Shown: positions 25,331 to 34,263, counted from the stretch's first letter. The stretch: DNA of 64,000 bases from Lewinellaceae bacterium (GCA_020636325.1 JACJYC010000020.1:1-64000), one strand, 5' to 3'. Notes: generated from the sequence alone by a model not told the origin. Made by a program: numbers and translations.

Positions 25331-27190
25331 TCAGGAAACCAGAATGCCTTTCTGGATTTGCCGGGCAATGGTATCCGCTGTGATCGGAAATCCGTCGTAG
25401 TGGAGGATCCTGATCAGTTTCTTCGGGTTGATCTCCAGTTCGTTGATCAGCAACGACCGCATCTGGGCATCCCGGTTCTGTTCGATGACAAAGACGATTT
25501 CGTGGTCGTCAATGAAGCGTTCCACCTCTTCCGTGAACGGAAAGGATTTGATGCGCATGGCATCTATGCCGTGGCCCTCAGCCTGCAACAGGTCAAGGGC
25601 TTCAAGTGCGGCATAGGTGGAAGTGCCGAAGAAGATCATGCCGAAATTGCTCTCCGTTTTATGCTGGTAGAACTCCGGTTTGGGCACCAACCCTTTGGCC
25701 GTATGCCATTTTCTGACCAGCCGGTCCATGTTCCGCTGATATGGCGCCCCCTCTTCCGTGTATCTGGCGTACTCGTCGCGGGACGTTCCGCGGGTGAAGA
25801 AGGAGCCCTTGTCCGGGTGCACCCCCGGAATAGTGCGGTAGGTGATGCCGTCGCCGTCCACATCGAGGTAACGGCCGAACTCCTTGAGGTTGTCGAGGTC
25901 TTCGGCGGAAAGGACCTTCCCGCGGTCGTACCTTTTTTTGTCGTCCCAGGAAAAGGGCGCCGTCATATGTTCGTTCATACCCAGATCGAGGTCGGTCATC
26001 ACCATGATCGGGGTCTGGAGGCGCTCGGCCAGGTCAAAAGCCTCCGCCGTCATGTCGAAACACTCGGTAGGCGTGCTGGGGAAGAGCAGTACGTGCTTGG
26101 TGTCCCCATGGGAAGCATAGGCCGCCAGGATCAGGTCCGACTGCTGGGTGCGGGTCGGCATGCCGGTGGAGGGCCCGCCCCGCTGCACGTCGATCAGTAC
26201 CGCGGGGATCTCTGCGAAGTAAGCCAGCCCCAGGAATTCGTTCATCAGGCTGACGCCGGGGCCGCTGGTGGCGGTAAAGGAGCGGGCCCCGTTCCAGGAG
26301 GCGCCGATGACCATGCCGATGGCGGCCAGTTCATCTTCGGCCTGCACCACAGCCACCTTCATTTTGCCTTCAGGGGTTGCCCTGAGCCGTTTGGCGTATT
26401 TTTCAAAAGCGTTCACCACCGAAGTGGAAGGCGTGATCGGATACCAGGCTGCTACCGTTGCGCCGGCATAGATCGCGCCAAGGCCGCAAGCCGTATTGCC
26501 GTCGACAAGGATGCTGTTTTGTACGTAATCCCGCTTTTCCACCCGGATCGGAAGCGGGCAATCAAAATGCTCCCGGGCGTATTTAACCCCCAGTTCGAGG
26601 GCGAGCAGGTTATTGGGAATGAGCTTTTCCTTCTTTTTGAACTGCTCCCTGATGATATCCCTGACCACTTCCTCGTCCATGTTCAGCAGGGCCGTCAAAG
26701 CGCCGACGTAGATGATGTTCTTGTACAGCAACCTGCCCCGGGGGTCCTGGAAATGCTCCATGGTGAGCCGGGTCATCGGTATGCCCAGGAAATGGATGCC
26801 TTCCCGGAAAAAGTCACTGTGGAGGGGCTTGGTATTGTCATAAATGAAGTAACCGCCTTCACGCACGGACGCCACGTCCTTGAGCATGCTTTGCGGATTG
26901 ATGGACACCATCAGGTCGATGCCTTCCCGGCGGCCGAGGTATCCTTTGTCGCTGATCCGGACCTCATACCAGGTCGGCAGGCCCTGGATATTCGACGGAA
27001 AAATATTTTTGGGCGATACGGGAATCCCCATCCGGAAGATGGACTTTGCAAACAGGTTATTCGCGCTGGCGGACCCGGTTCCGTTCACATTGGCGAACCG
27101 GATCACCATGTCATTGACAATGACCGGCCCCAGATGGGATTTACCGTTGACGGGTACCGGCATTTCGTTCGAAGTTTCAGAATTTTTCAT
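25331..27190 (-). CDS. korA: 2-oxoacid:ferredoxin oxidoreductase, gamma-alpha fusion subunit
   Basis: Subunit of the same enzyme with the gamma domain fused in front of the alpha domain. Residues about 20-190 form the gamma (CoA-handling) part (VIRFANVNGTGSASANNLFAKSI) and about 205-619 the alpha pyrimidine-binding part, with DGNTACGLGAIYAGATVAAWYPITPST and SGPGVSLMNEFLGLA. The 619 residues match the two-subunit Kor architecture. It sits 34 bp after the flavoprotein gene and upstream of korB. No ferredoxin-like delta subunit adjoins it, but the upstream flavoprotein carries two 4Fe-4S sites. Confidence 0.92.
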   Translation of the reverse strand: MKNSETSNEMPVPVNGKSHLGPVIVNDMVIRFANVNGTGSASANNLFAKSIFRMGIPVSPKNIFPSNIQGLPTWYEVRISDKGYLGRREGIDLMVSINPQSMLKDVASVREGGYFIYDNTKPLHSDFFREGIHFLGIPMTRLTMEHFQDPRGRLLYKNIIYVGALTALLNMDEEVVRDIIREQFKKKEKLIPNNLLALELGVKYAREHFDCPLPIRVEKRDYVQNSILVDGNTACGLGAIYAGATVAAWYPITPSTSVVNAFEKYAKRLRATPEGKMKVAVVQAEDELAAIGMVIGASWNGARSFTATSGPGVSLMNEFLGLAYFAEIPAVLIDVQRGGPSTGMPTRTQQSDLILAAYASHGDTKHVLLFPSTPTECFDMTAEAFDLAERLQTPIMVMTDLDLGMNEHMTAPFSWDDKKRYDRGKVLSAEDLDNLKEFGRYLDVDGDGITYRTIPGVHPDKGSFFTRGTSRDEYARYTEEGAPYQRNMDRLVRKWHTAKGLVPKPEFYQHKTESNFGMIFFGTSTYAALEALDLLQAEGHGIDAMRIKSFPFTEEVERFIDDHEIVFVIEQNRDAQMRSLLINELEINPKKLIRILHYDGFPITADTIARQIQKGILVS

Positions 27191-27224
27191 CCGTGTTTAT
27201 TGCCTGGCTGACGCCACATCGTGA

Positions 27225-29012
27225 TTAAACCAATATTTTAGTCGCTTTTGTCACAGCGTAGAGGTATTGCTGCATATCCCAGGCGGCTGTCGGGCACCTT
27301 TCGGCGCATAAGCCGCAATGGAGGCAAACGTCTTCATCCTTGACCATCACCCTTCCGGTCGGCAGGTTGTCCGAAACATACAGATCCTGTTCCAGGTTGA
27401 TTGCCGGAGCGGTGAGCCTGGTTCGCAGGTCTTCTTCCTCTCCGTTGGCGGTAAAGGTGATGCAGGAGGTCGGGCAGATATCCACGCAGGCATCGCATTC
27501 AATGCAGCGCGATGTATTGAACACCGTCTGGACGTCGCAGTTGAAACACCGCTGGGCCTCCTTGAAGCCGGTGGGTTGATCGAATCCGAGTTCCACTTCC
27601 ATTTTCCGGTTGACCAGGGTGACCTCCTTAACGGCATGGGGCACCTTGTACCGTTGATCCGGCACCACAGCGCTGTCATAAGCCCATTCGTGGATGCCCA
27701 TTTTCATATGGATCAGGTTGGTGGTGGGCGCCGGCCGTTCGAACAGGTCCTTTTCCCGGCAATAGAGGTCGATGGAGATGGCTGCCTGATGGCCGTGTGC
27801 AACTGCCGTGATGACATTCTTGGGCCCCAGGGCCGCATCGCCGCCGAAGAAGACCTTGCTGAGGGTCGACTGGAAGGTGGTCTTGTCCAGAACGGGCATA
27901 TCCCATTTTCCGAATTCGATCCCAAGGTCCCTTTCGATCCAGGGAAAGCTGTTTTCCTGGCCGATCGCGACCAACACGTCGTCGGCTTCGATCAACTCAT
28001 CGGGCTCCCCGGTGGGTACGAGGCTGCGCCGGCCGTTCTCGTCATAAACCGCCTTGACCTTTTCGAAAAGCACGCCTTTGAGTTTGCCGTTCTCGATAAC
28101 GAATTCCTTCGGCGGCATGCAGTTGAGGATCGGGATATCCTCGCGCATAGCGTCTTCGATTTCCCAGGGGGAAGCCTTCATATCCTTGAACGGGCTGCGG
28201 ACGACCACTTTGACCTCTTCGCCGCCGAGCCGCCTGGCGGTCCTGCAGCAGTCCATTGCCGTATTTCCGCCGCCCAGGACGATAACTTTCCGGCCGATCT
28301 TGTCGGTATGGCCGAAGGCGACACTGGACAGCCACTGAATGCCGATATGGATATGGTCGGCGGCGTCCCATCTGCCGGGGAGTTTGGGCAGGTCGCCGCC
28401 CTTGGGCGCTCCTGTTCCTACAAAAACCGCATCGTAGTCCTTTTCCAGGACCTCCTTCATGCTGTTCACGTAGGTTTTGAAATGCGTATGGATGCCCAAT
28501 CTCAGGATATAGTCGACTTCCTCGTTGAGCACCGATTCCGGGAGGCGGAATGCCGGGATCTGGCTGCGCATCATGCCGCCGCCGAGTTCCTGATCATCGT
28601 AGAGGTGGATCTCGTAACCCAGCGGGGCCAGGTCACGGGCGACGGTCAGGGAAGCCGGGCCGCCGCCGATGAGGGCGATCTTTTTGCCGTTGGGCGCAAA
28701 CGGCCCTTTGGGCATATGCATCAGCACATCATCGGTTTTGTTGTCCGCAGCAACCCGTTTGAGCCGGCAAATGGCAACGGGTTCTTCCTCTACCCGGCCG
28801 CGGCGGCAGGCAGGTTCGCAGGGGCGATCGCAGGTACGCCCCAGAACGCCCGGAAATACATTGGATTCCCAGTTGATCAGATAGGCATCAGAGTAGCGAC
28901 CGGCCGCGATCAGCCTGATGTACTCGGGTACCGGAGTGTGGGCGGGACAAGCATACTGACAATCCACTACCTTATGGAAATACTCCGGGTCTTTAATGTT
29001 TGTCGAATTCAC
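27225..29012 (-). CDS. GltD/NfnL-like NAD(P)-dependent flavoprotein with two 4Fe-4S clusters
   Basis: FAD- and NAD(P)-binding oxidoreductase like the glutamate synthase small subunit or NfnB. The N-terminal cysteine domain (CQYACPAHTPVPEY; CDRPCEPACRRG) binds Fe-S. Next come an FAD motif (GGGPASLTVARDL, about 115), an NAD(P) motif (VLGGGNTAMDCCRTARRLG, about 248) and a C-terminal dicluster ferredoxin domain with CIECDACVDICP and CLHCGLCAERCP. It leads the operon with korA and korB, so it probably passes electrons between Kor-reduced ferredoxin and NAD(P). Start is GTG at 29012. It lacks the large glutamate synthase subunit, so glutamate synthesis is unlikely. Confidence 0.85.
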   Translation of the reverse strand: MNSTNIKDPEYFHKVVDCQYACPAHTPVPEYIRLIAAGRYSDAYLINWESNVFPGVLGRTCDRPCEPACRRGRVEEEPVAICRLKRVAADNKTDDVLMHMPKGPFAPNGKKIALIGGGPASLTVARDLAPLGYEIHLYDDQELGGGMMRSQIPAFRLPESVLNEEVDYILRLGIHTHFKTYVNSMKEVLEKDYDAVFVGTGAPKGGDLPKLPGRWDAADHIHIGIQWLSSVAFGHTDKIGRKVIVLGGGNTAMDCCRTARRLGGEEVKVVVRSPFKDMKASPWEIEDAMREDIPILNCMPPKEFVIENGKLKGVLFEKVKAVYDENGRRSLVPTGEPDELIEADDVLVAIGQENSFPWIERDLGIEFGKWDMPVLDKTTFQSTLSKVFFGGDAALGPKNVITAVAHGHQAAISIDLYCREKDLFERPAPTTNLIHMKMGIHEWAYDSAVVPDQRYKVPHAVKEVTLVNRKMEVELGFDQPTGFKEAQRCFNCDVQTVFNTSRCIECDACVDICPTSCITFTANGEEEDLRTRLTAPAINLEQDLYVSDNLPTGRVMVKDEDVCLHCGLCAERCPTAAWDMQQYLYAVTKATKILV

Positions 29013-29040
29013 ATCTTTGGCGTTTAATAATCATTGCCCT

Positions 29041-29072
29041 GCAAGATATGCCGGAATTCAAAAAATGCCAAA
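29041..29072 (-). promoter_or_regulatory. Probable promoter of the flavoprotein-kor operon
   Basis: On the minus strand TTTG (29069-29072) is followed after 20 bp by TATCTTGC (29041-29048), close to the TTTG / TAnnTTTG consensus, 29 bp before the GTG start. One -7 position deviates. Confidence 0.4.
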
Positions 29073-29103
29073 GAAGAATTTTATTTTTTGCGATCCGATA
29101 AAG

Positions 29104-30084
29104 TTAATTGCCCAGAAACGGCAATTTGGCCATGTCGACATTGCCTCCTGTCAGGATTATGCCCACTTTTTTGCCTGCGAACGGCCCGGGATTCGCCAGG
29201 ATCGCGGCAAAGGGTACGGCACAGGACGGCTCCACGACAATTTTCATCCGCTCCCAGATCAGGCGCATGGCGTTGACGATCTCCTCCTCCGACACGGTAA
29301 AGATGTCGTTGACGAGCCGGTTGATGATGTCGAAGGTCTTTTCGCTCAGGTTGGTTTTCAGGCCGTCGGCAATGGTATCGGTGGAGGTATTCAGTTCGAT
29401 ATGGCCGGATTTTTTGGATCGCCAGGCATCGTCCACCGCCTTGGGTTCGGCGCCGTATACCCTGGCTTCGGGCACCAGGTAATGCGTTGCCAGCGCCGTT
29501 CCGCTCATCAATCCGCCGCCGCCGATCGGGGCGATAACGGCATCGAACAGCGGCCCTTCTTCAAAGAGTTCCCTGGCTGAAGTGGCCTGGCCGGCGATCA
29601 CATCGTAATTGTCAAAGGGGTGGATAAACGCCGCTCCGGTTTTTGCAACGACCTCGTTCAGGGTCGTTTCCCGGGCTTCCAGGGTAGGTTTGCAGAAGAT
29701 GATCTCTGCGCCGTACGCCCGCGTGCCGGTCTGTTTGACCTCGGGCGCATTATCGGGCATAACGATATAGGCCGGCACATTGAGGATTTTGGCTGCCCGC
29801 GCCACTGCCTGGGCGTGGTTGCCGCTGGAATGGGTAGCCAGCCCTCCGGCTTTTTCCGCATCCGTCAGGCGAAGGGCCGCACTCATGGCGCCGCGCATTT
29901 TGAAGGCGCCGATCTTCTGGAAGTTCTCGCACTTGAAGAACAGCCTGGCGCCGCTCAGTTCGTCGAGCGACTGGCTTGTCATCACCGGCGTCCGGTGGAT
30001 ATAGGGCTGAATAGCCTCATGGGTGGCCAGGATATCGGCCAGGGTGGGTACAGACAGAATTTTTTCCATTGGGTTAACCGGCAT
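29104..30084 (-). CDS. PLP-dependent threonine/serine dehydratase or serine racemase
   Basis: Fold-type II PLP enzyme of 326 residues related to catabolic threonine dehydratase, serine racemase and threo-3-hydroxyaspartate dehydratase. The Schiff-base lysine lies in GAFKMRGAMSAA (about 61-72), the substrate-binding loop is THSSGNHAQAVARAA, and the phosphate-binding loop is GGGGLMSG. There is no C-terminal ACT domain, so it is not the biosynthetic, isoleucine-regulated IlvA. The ATG at 30084 overlaps the asparaginase gene; an ATG at 30069 gives a 4-bp... short intergenic distance instead and is equally plausible. Confidence 0.87.
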   Translation of the reverse strand: MPVNPMEKILSVPTLADILATHEAIQPYIHRTPVMTSQSLDELSGARLFFKCENFQKIGAFKMRGAMSAALRLTDAEKAGGLATHSSGNHAQAVARAAKILNVPAYIVMPDNAPEVKQTGTRAYGAEIIFCKPTLEARETTLNEVVAKTGAAFIHPFDNYDVIAGQATSARELFEEGPLFDAVIAPIGGGGLMSGTALATHYLVPEARVYGAEPKAVDDAWRSKKSGHIELNTSTDTIADGLKTNLSEKTFDIINRLVNDIFTVSEEEIVNAMRLIWERMKIVVEPSCAVPFAAILANPGPFAGKKVGIILTGGNVDMAKLPFLGN

Positions 30085-31084
30085 TGATCAGGGATTCGGC
30101 TTCGTATACTTCGTTGGTTTCACCCTGGTAAAGGGAGTAGGAAAAGCCGTTGACGAGGGAATACGCGCCGTGTTCGCCGGCCTTGTTGACGGCAATGAAA
30201 CCTACCTGCGGGACATCTTTCCCGCCGTCAGCGAAATATTTGTCCCGGATCCGCCGGACAGCCGTTTCGCAGGCCTCCTGCGGGGTTGCGCCGTTGCGCA
30301 TCAGTTCCACGATCAGGAAAGAGCCCACGGTTTTCATCACCAGTTCGCCGAGGCCTGTCGAGGTTGCCGCCCCGACTTCGTTGTCGACGTACAATCCGGC
30401 TCCGATAATGGGAGAGTCCCCTACCCGGCCGTGCATTTTCCAGGCGGCGCCGCTGGTGGAGCACGCCCCCGAGATCCTGTTCTGGCGGTCGATGGCCAGG
30501 ATGCCGATGGTATCGTGATTGGCTTCACCGATGGCTTTACCTTGCATTTCTTCGCGGTACTTGTTCCAGGCTACCCGGCTGGAGTCGGTCATCAGGTCCT
30601 GGGTTTTAAACCCTTCTTCGAGGGCGAACTGCAGTGCGCCTTCGCCGCTGAGCATCACGTGCGGCGTCTTTTCCATTACCCTGCGGGCTACGGAGATGGG
30701 GTGCAATATATGCTGGAGGAAAGTGACGCTGCCCGCGTTGCCCTTATCGTCCATGATGCAGGCATCGAGGGTTACGACGCCGGTCTTGTCGGGCAAACCG
30801 CCGTAGCCTACGGAAGAATCTCCGGCATCCGCTTCAGGCACCTTGGCGCCAGCTTCAACGGCATCCAGCGCCGAACCGCCGAACACAATGGCCTGCATAG
30901 CCAGGTCTGTTGCACGGAGGTTGGGCCAGGTGGCGATGGCAAGGGGAATGCCCGGATGGGAATTCGGATTTTTCTTGGAAGTTTTTTCGTCCTTTGGTTC
31001 AACTGCGGAGGCCGTACATCCGGCGACACTGACGGCAGCTGTCGTGATCAAAGCGTTCTTCAGGAAGGTTCTTCGGCCGTTCAT
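30074..31084 (-). CDS. Glycosylasparaginase (N4-(beta-N-acetylglucosaminyl)-L-asparaginase), exported
   Basis: Ntn-hydrolase that cleaves the GlcNAc-asparagine bond and self-processes into two chains. The nucleophile-forming site is visible as NHDTIGILAIDRQ, cleavage being expected before the threonine, and SGLGELVMK-type GGAxATGxGE-like sequence appears as TSTGLGELVMKTVG. The N-terminus MNGRRTFLKNALITTAAVSVAGC has twin-arginine-like and lipobox features, suggesting export and possible lipidation at Cys23. Start set at the ATG at 31084; an upstream in-frame ATG at 31189 adds 35 unlikely residues. It overlaps the downstream dehydratase gene, so the two probably form an operon linking asparagine and hydroxy-amino-acid breakdown. 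Confidence 0.88.
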   Translation of the reverse strand: MNGRRTFLKNALITTAAVSVAGCTASAVEPKDEKTSKKNPNSHPGIPLAIATWPNLRATDLAMQAIVFGGSALDAVEAGAKVPEADAGDSSVGYGGLPDKTGVVTLDACIMDDKGNAGSVTFLQHILHPISVARRVMEKTPHVMLSGEGALQFALEEGFKTQDLMTDSSRVAWNKYREEMQGKAIGEANHDTIGILAIDRQNRISGACSTSGAAWKMHGRVGDSPIIGAGLYVDNEVGAATSTGLGELVMKTVGSFLIVELMRNGATPQEACETAVRRIRDKYFADGGKDVPQVGFIAVNKAGEHGAYSLVNGFSYSLYQGETNEVYEAESLINAG

Positions 31085-31230
31085 GATTTGTAAAAGTTGG
31101 ATTCCAACGGCCAAGGTAGTATTTTTCTCAATTTTAGCCCCTATGCTTCTATCTGTGCCGAAAGGCCGGGGCCCCACCGACGCCGGCAATTCCGGCGCCG
31201 GGGTATTGTTTAAGGCCTGTTACAATCGCA

Positions 31231-31953
31231 TTAGCGGTACCGCGTACCGAACATGAGCCTGCGCCGGCCGCAGGAAGCCTGCGCAACGCCGCCTACGCCG
31301 AAATTGAGCTCAATGCCGATGGTGGCCCGCACGGGGTGGGTCGGGGTGTAGGAGCTGTAGGAAGTATACGGTGCGGGATGGCCGCTGTCCATGCCCGCTT
31401 CGTTGACAAAATCCTGAAAGGCGTATTCCAGCCTGATCCCGAGCTTGAGGGTAAAAATATCGGTGCCCGCCAGGAATCCGCCCAGGCCGAGCGCCGCTGA
31501 GAGGTATTGGTCCTCGTACAGGTCCTTGACATCGGAAAGGCTTTTTTCCAGGGTTTGTTCAACGAGTTTTACTTTGGAAAGCTTGGGGCCGATCTCAAAG
31601 TAGGCGCCGCTTTCCGAATAATAGCGGTAGAGGAAATAAAGGTCGAAGGTTTCCCACTGGAGCACGTTGTCGATATCGGCAAGCAGATCCCGGTAGGACA
31701 GTTTTTGCTGGGAGGTGGCCTTTAGGCCTTCAATGTTGAAGCCGTGGTAATCGCCGATGTTCAACCCGATAACGCCGCCGTAGGCCAGGCCGCCGTTGAG
31801 GGAGAAATCGTGCTGCCGGTCATTGATGATGTTCTTGTTGTAATAACCGGTCAGGCCGTAATTGGCTTTGCCGCCGATCTCCAGCCAAAGCTGGGCCTTC
31901 AGGCCGGCCGCCAGGAAAAGAAGAGAAAACAGGAGTGCATGTCCTTTCATCAT
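31231..31953 (-). CDS. Outer-membrane beta-barrel protein
   Basis: A 240-residue exported protein of unknown role. There is a signal peptide (MMKGHALLFSLLFLAAGLKA), then alternating short aromatic beta-strands (FNIEGL, TFDLYFLYRYYSES, FTLKLGIRLEYAF, RATIGIELNFGVGG) typical of small Bacteroidota barrels (PorT/OmpA-barrel-like). It is not specific enough for a named family. It lies 146 bp upstream of the asparaginase on the same strand and may be cotranscribed. Confidence 0.7.
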   Translation of the reverse strand: MMKGHALLFSLLFLAAGLKAQLWLEIGGKANYGLTGYYNKNIINDRQHDFSLNGGLAYGGVIGLNIGDYHGFNIEGLKATSQQKLSYRDLLADIDNVLQWETFDLYFLYRYYSESGAYFEIGPKLSKVKLVEQTLEKSLSDVKDLYEDQYLSAALGLGGFLAGTDIFTLKLGIRLEYAFQDFVNEAGMDSGHPAPYTSYSSYTPTHPVRATIGIELNFGVGGVAQASCGRRRLMFGTRYR

Positions 31954-32040
31954 AGCAGTTTTAAATTATGATTAAGAGATCGGTGAACGGGTAAAAATGC
32001 TGCCTGAGAAAAAGTTTAAGGCAAAAATTCACAAAAAACT

Positions 32041-32070
32041 TTTTTGAAATGCTAAAAACGTCTAAATTTG
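32041..32070 (+). promoter_or_regulatory. Probable rpsT promoter
   Basis: TTTTTG (32041-32046) and TAAATTTG (32063-32070) match the Bacteroidota TTTG / TAnnTTTG elements with a 16-bp spacer, 46 bp before the rpsT start codon. Confidence 0.6.
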
Positions 32071-32116
32071 CGCTCCGATTTTTACTACGATCTAAACAAA
32101 CGAGAATTATTTTACG

Positions 32117-32374
32117 ATGGCGCACCATAAATCTTCTTTGAAGCGTATCCGTCAAGACGCAAAGAAACGTCTTCAAAACCGTTATTACAAGAAATCCACC
32201 CGTACGGCGATCCAAAAGCTCCGGGAAATGAAAGATACCGACGAAGCGGAGAAATTCCTGCCCAAGGTGTTGAGCATGGTTGACAAACTGGCCAAGAAAA
32301 ACACCTGGCATGCCAATAAAGCATCCAACCTGAAAAGCAGTCTGACCAAGCACGTCAACGCTATGTCGAACTGA
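32117..32374 (+). CDS. rpsT: 30S ribosomal protein S20
   Basis: Small, basic primary 16S rRNA-binding protein of 85 residues. MAHHKSSLKRIRQDAKKRLQ and the C-terminal KKNTWHANKASNLKSSLTKHV are typical of S20, and the composition is rich in Lys and Arg. Own promoter and own terminator, so a monocistronic unit. Confidence 0.97.
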   Translation: MAHHKSSLKRIRQDAKKRLQNRYYKKSTRTAIQKLREMKDTDEAEKFLPKVLSMVDKLAKKNTWHANKASNLKSSLTKHVNAMSN

Positions 32375-32406
32375 TTGGAGCAAAGGTCTTTCTTACAGGC
32401 CTGGGC

Positions 32407-32448
32407 AACGTGCACTTCGAAGATTTCGGGGTGCACGTTTCTTTTTTC
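32407..32448 (+). terminator. rpsT intrinsic terminator
   Basis: Perfect 9-bp arms AACGTGCAC (32407-32415) and GTGCACGTT (32431-32439) with a 15-nt loop, followed by TCTTTTTT. It lies 33 bp after the rpsT stop codon. Confidence 0.85.
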
Positions 32449-32486
32449 CGGGAATCCCTTATTTTTGGCATTCGAGCTGAAAAAAA

Positions 32487-33416
32487 ATGGACGTCAAGGA
32501 CAAATCACTTCAGTTGTTTTACAACCATGCCATTCACCCCGAGTTGATCCGGATGGAAAGGCGCCGGCGGCGTCTGGTCAGGTTGCTGCTGGGGTCGGGC
32601 CTGCTCATCTTTGCCCTTTTCATTTTCCAGCTCTACCTCGGCATTGCGGCCCTGGCCTTGTTCATTATGATACCGGTCGCCTTTTACGGCGTTCAGCTCT
32701 ACCTGAGCGTCAAGCGGTTTGTGAAAACCTACAAACCCGCCATCGTCAAGCAGATCCTGAGCTATATCCAAACGCGGCCCAATGTCGGCGAACTCCATTA
32801 CGACCCTGAGAAGTCCATCGGCAAATCCGAATTCAAGGCTTCGGGGCTTTTCGAGGGGAAGTTCGATTATTATGAAGGCGAAGACTACATCGCAGGCAAG
32901 ATCGGTGAAATGCCGTTCGAGCTCTGTGAATTGTCGGTTCGGGAAGTCTCCAGTGTGGCCAACCAGCTCCGGGTGGTTTTCCAGGGCATCTACGTGCTGG
33001 CTACCTTCAACGAGGAAACGAGCGGATCGGTCCGCGTATGGCCCCGCCGGCAGCGACAACACCTCACCCGCGCGATGAAGAACTTTGCCTGGAAAGAAGG
33101 GAAAGACGTAGCGGATGAGATCGAATCCGTCAAATTCAGGGACAACTTCATCGTCTACGCCACTGAGGAAACCGTTGTGCACGATGTGCTGACCAAACCC
33201 ATGCAGGACGCCCTGTACGAATATTACAAAAAAACCGGTCACGACCTGTATATCGCGTTCGAGGACCGAAAAATATATGCAGCGCTCGGCACTTCCGAAG
33301 ACCTTCTCGAACCGGAGATCTTTTATTCCAATCTGGGTTTCGACCAGGTCAAGAAACACTACGACGACATCTGGCAGGTGCTGGAGATCGTGCGGGTGTT
33401 TGACCAAATGCATTGA
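32487..33416 (+). CDS. DUF3137-like membrane protein
   Basis: A 309-residue protein with a soluble N-terminus, two adjacent membrane segments (about 34-70, LLLGSGLLIFALFIFQLYLG and following) and a long cytoplasmic-type domain containing FEGKFDYYEGEDYIAGKIG and a late NFIVYATEETVVHDVLT motif. Both are typical of DUF3137-containing proteins; function unknown. ATG at 32487 directly after an A-run. The stop codon borders a GATTGATCC repeat. Confidence 0.75.
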   Translation: MDVKDKSLQLFYNHAIHPELIRMERRRRRLVRLLLGSGLLIFALFIFQLYLGIAALALFIMIPVAFYGVQLYLSVKRFVKTYKPAIVKQILSYIQTRPNVGELHYDPEKSIGKSEFKASGLFEGKFDYYEGEDYIAGKIGEMPFELCELSVREVSSVANQLRVVFQGIYVLATFNEETSGSVRVWPRRQRQHLTRAMKNFAWKEGKDVADEIESVKFRDNFIVYATEETVVHDVLTKPMQDALYEYYKKTGHDLYIAFEDRKIYAALGTSEDLLEPEIFYSNLGFDQVKKHYDDIWQVLEIVRVFDQMH

Positions 33417-33470
33417 TCCGATTGATCCGATTGATCCGATTGGTTCGATTGGTTCGATTGGGCGCCTGTC
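33417..33470. repeat. 9-bp ATTGATCCG / ATTGGTTCG tandem repeat
   Basis: Six units of a 9-bp repeat directly after the DUF3137-like stop codon (three ATTGATCCG-like, then ATTGGTTCG-like). The same family is at 57100-57235 and 62976-63125. Confidence 0.85.
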
Positions 33471-33604
33471 GGTTGGCCAGTCTGATCGGAACATTCGGCA
33501 CAATCGAATCAATTTTATGGTTTTCCGGATCCGCCCGGCTTCAAATAAATCTGTCAGGTATTCTTCTTACATTTGGAATAATTACCTCAAATAAAAACCG
33601 GACT

Positions 33605-34087
33605 ATGAAACAACTGATCGCAGTATTGACCTCCGCCGGGCTCATCGCTTTGATTGCCTGCCATCGCGATCCTTCCGACAACTGGAAAAAGCTGGACCTG
33701 CTGGAATACGGGCTTCCCATCACCGTATACGCCCCGGACAGTGCGGTGGTCAGGTCCAAAAAGATGGGATTCGTCCAGGACGTCACCGTCAAAAAAGGAG
33801 ATTTTTATTCGATCCAGATCCTGTCTTCTGCGGCCAGGACCAATGATATTTCCAGCCTCAAGGCCGAGCAGCTCGACCTGGTCAGGGATTCACGGTATTT
33901 CAGCAAGGTGGTGGAGGAAACCGAGGATGGGTTCATCTATCAGAACAACATCGAAGGCGCGGAGTGTTTCGGTTTTCGCTATGTTTTTGTGCAGGGGGAC
34001 ATGGAGTACGTATTGGCATCCGGATACGCCGATATTTTCAAACTGGAGGAGATCAAGGAGATGTTTGATGCGGTGAGACGGAGATAG
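33605..34087 (+). CDS. Putative lipoprotein of unknown function
   Basis: A 160-residue protein with a signal sequence and lipobox (MKQLIAVLTSAGLIALIAC, Cys at about 19). The mature part contains YGLPITVYAPDSAVVRSKKMG, then a sequence suggesting a small alpha/beta domain (FYSIQILSSAARTNDISSLK). No family was recognised. Start set at the ATG at 33605 because everything upstream in frame is translated repeat. The last codons (AVRRR) touch a GTAAGTGGTAAGTCG repeat. Confidence 0.75.
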   Translation: MKQLIAVLTSAGLIALIACHRDPSDNWKKLDLLEYGLPITVYAPDSAVVRSKKMGFVQDVTVKKGDFYSIQILSSAARTNDISSLKAEQLDLVRDSRYFSKVVEETEDGFIYQNNIEGAECFGFRYVFVQGDMEYVLASGYADIFKLEEIKEMFDAVRRR

Positions 34088-34180
34088 TGGTAAGTGGTAA
34101 GTCGTAAGTGGTAAGTCGTAAGTGGTAAGTCGTAAGTGGTAAGTCGTAAGTGGTAAGTCGTAAGTCGTCAGTTGTCAGTT
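34086..34180. repeat. GTAAGTGGTAAGTC tandem repeat
   Basis: About 13 units of GTAAGTGGTAAGTC-type 7-bp repeats start within three bases of a stop codon. The family recurs at 52985-53092. It is followed by GAGCGAAGTCGAAG, another dispersed motif. Confidence 0.9.
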
Positions 34181-34231
34181 GGCAGTTGGGGAACTGAGCG
34201 AAGTCGAAGTTAATATGGGTTAAAAACAGGC

Positions 34232-34263
34232 GTGCCTGACCCTGAGATATCAAGGCCAGGCAC
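34232..34263 (-). terminator. Possible hairpin terminator
   Basis: GTGCCTGACC (34232-34241) and GGCCAGGCAC (34254-34263) pair at 9 of 10 positions; on the minus strand GCCTGTTTTT follows. No minus-strand gene lies upstream, so its role is unclear. Nothing else was recognised from 34264 to 34672. Confidence 0.3.

Noticed and set aside
31084..31189. Longer start for the glycosylasparaginase
   Set aside because: The twin-arginine-like signal starts at 31084; the upstream residues do not resemble a signal peptide.
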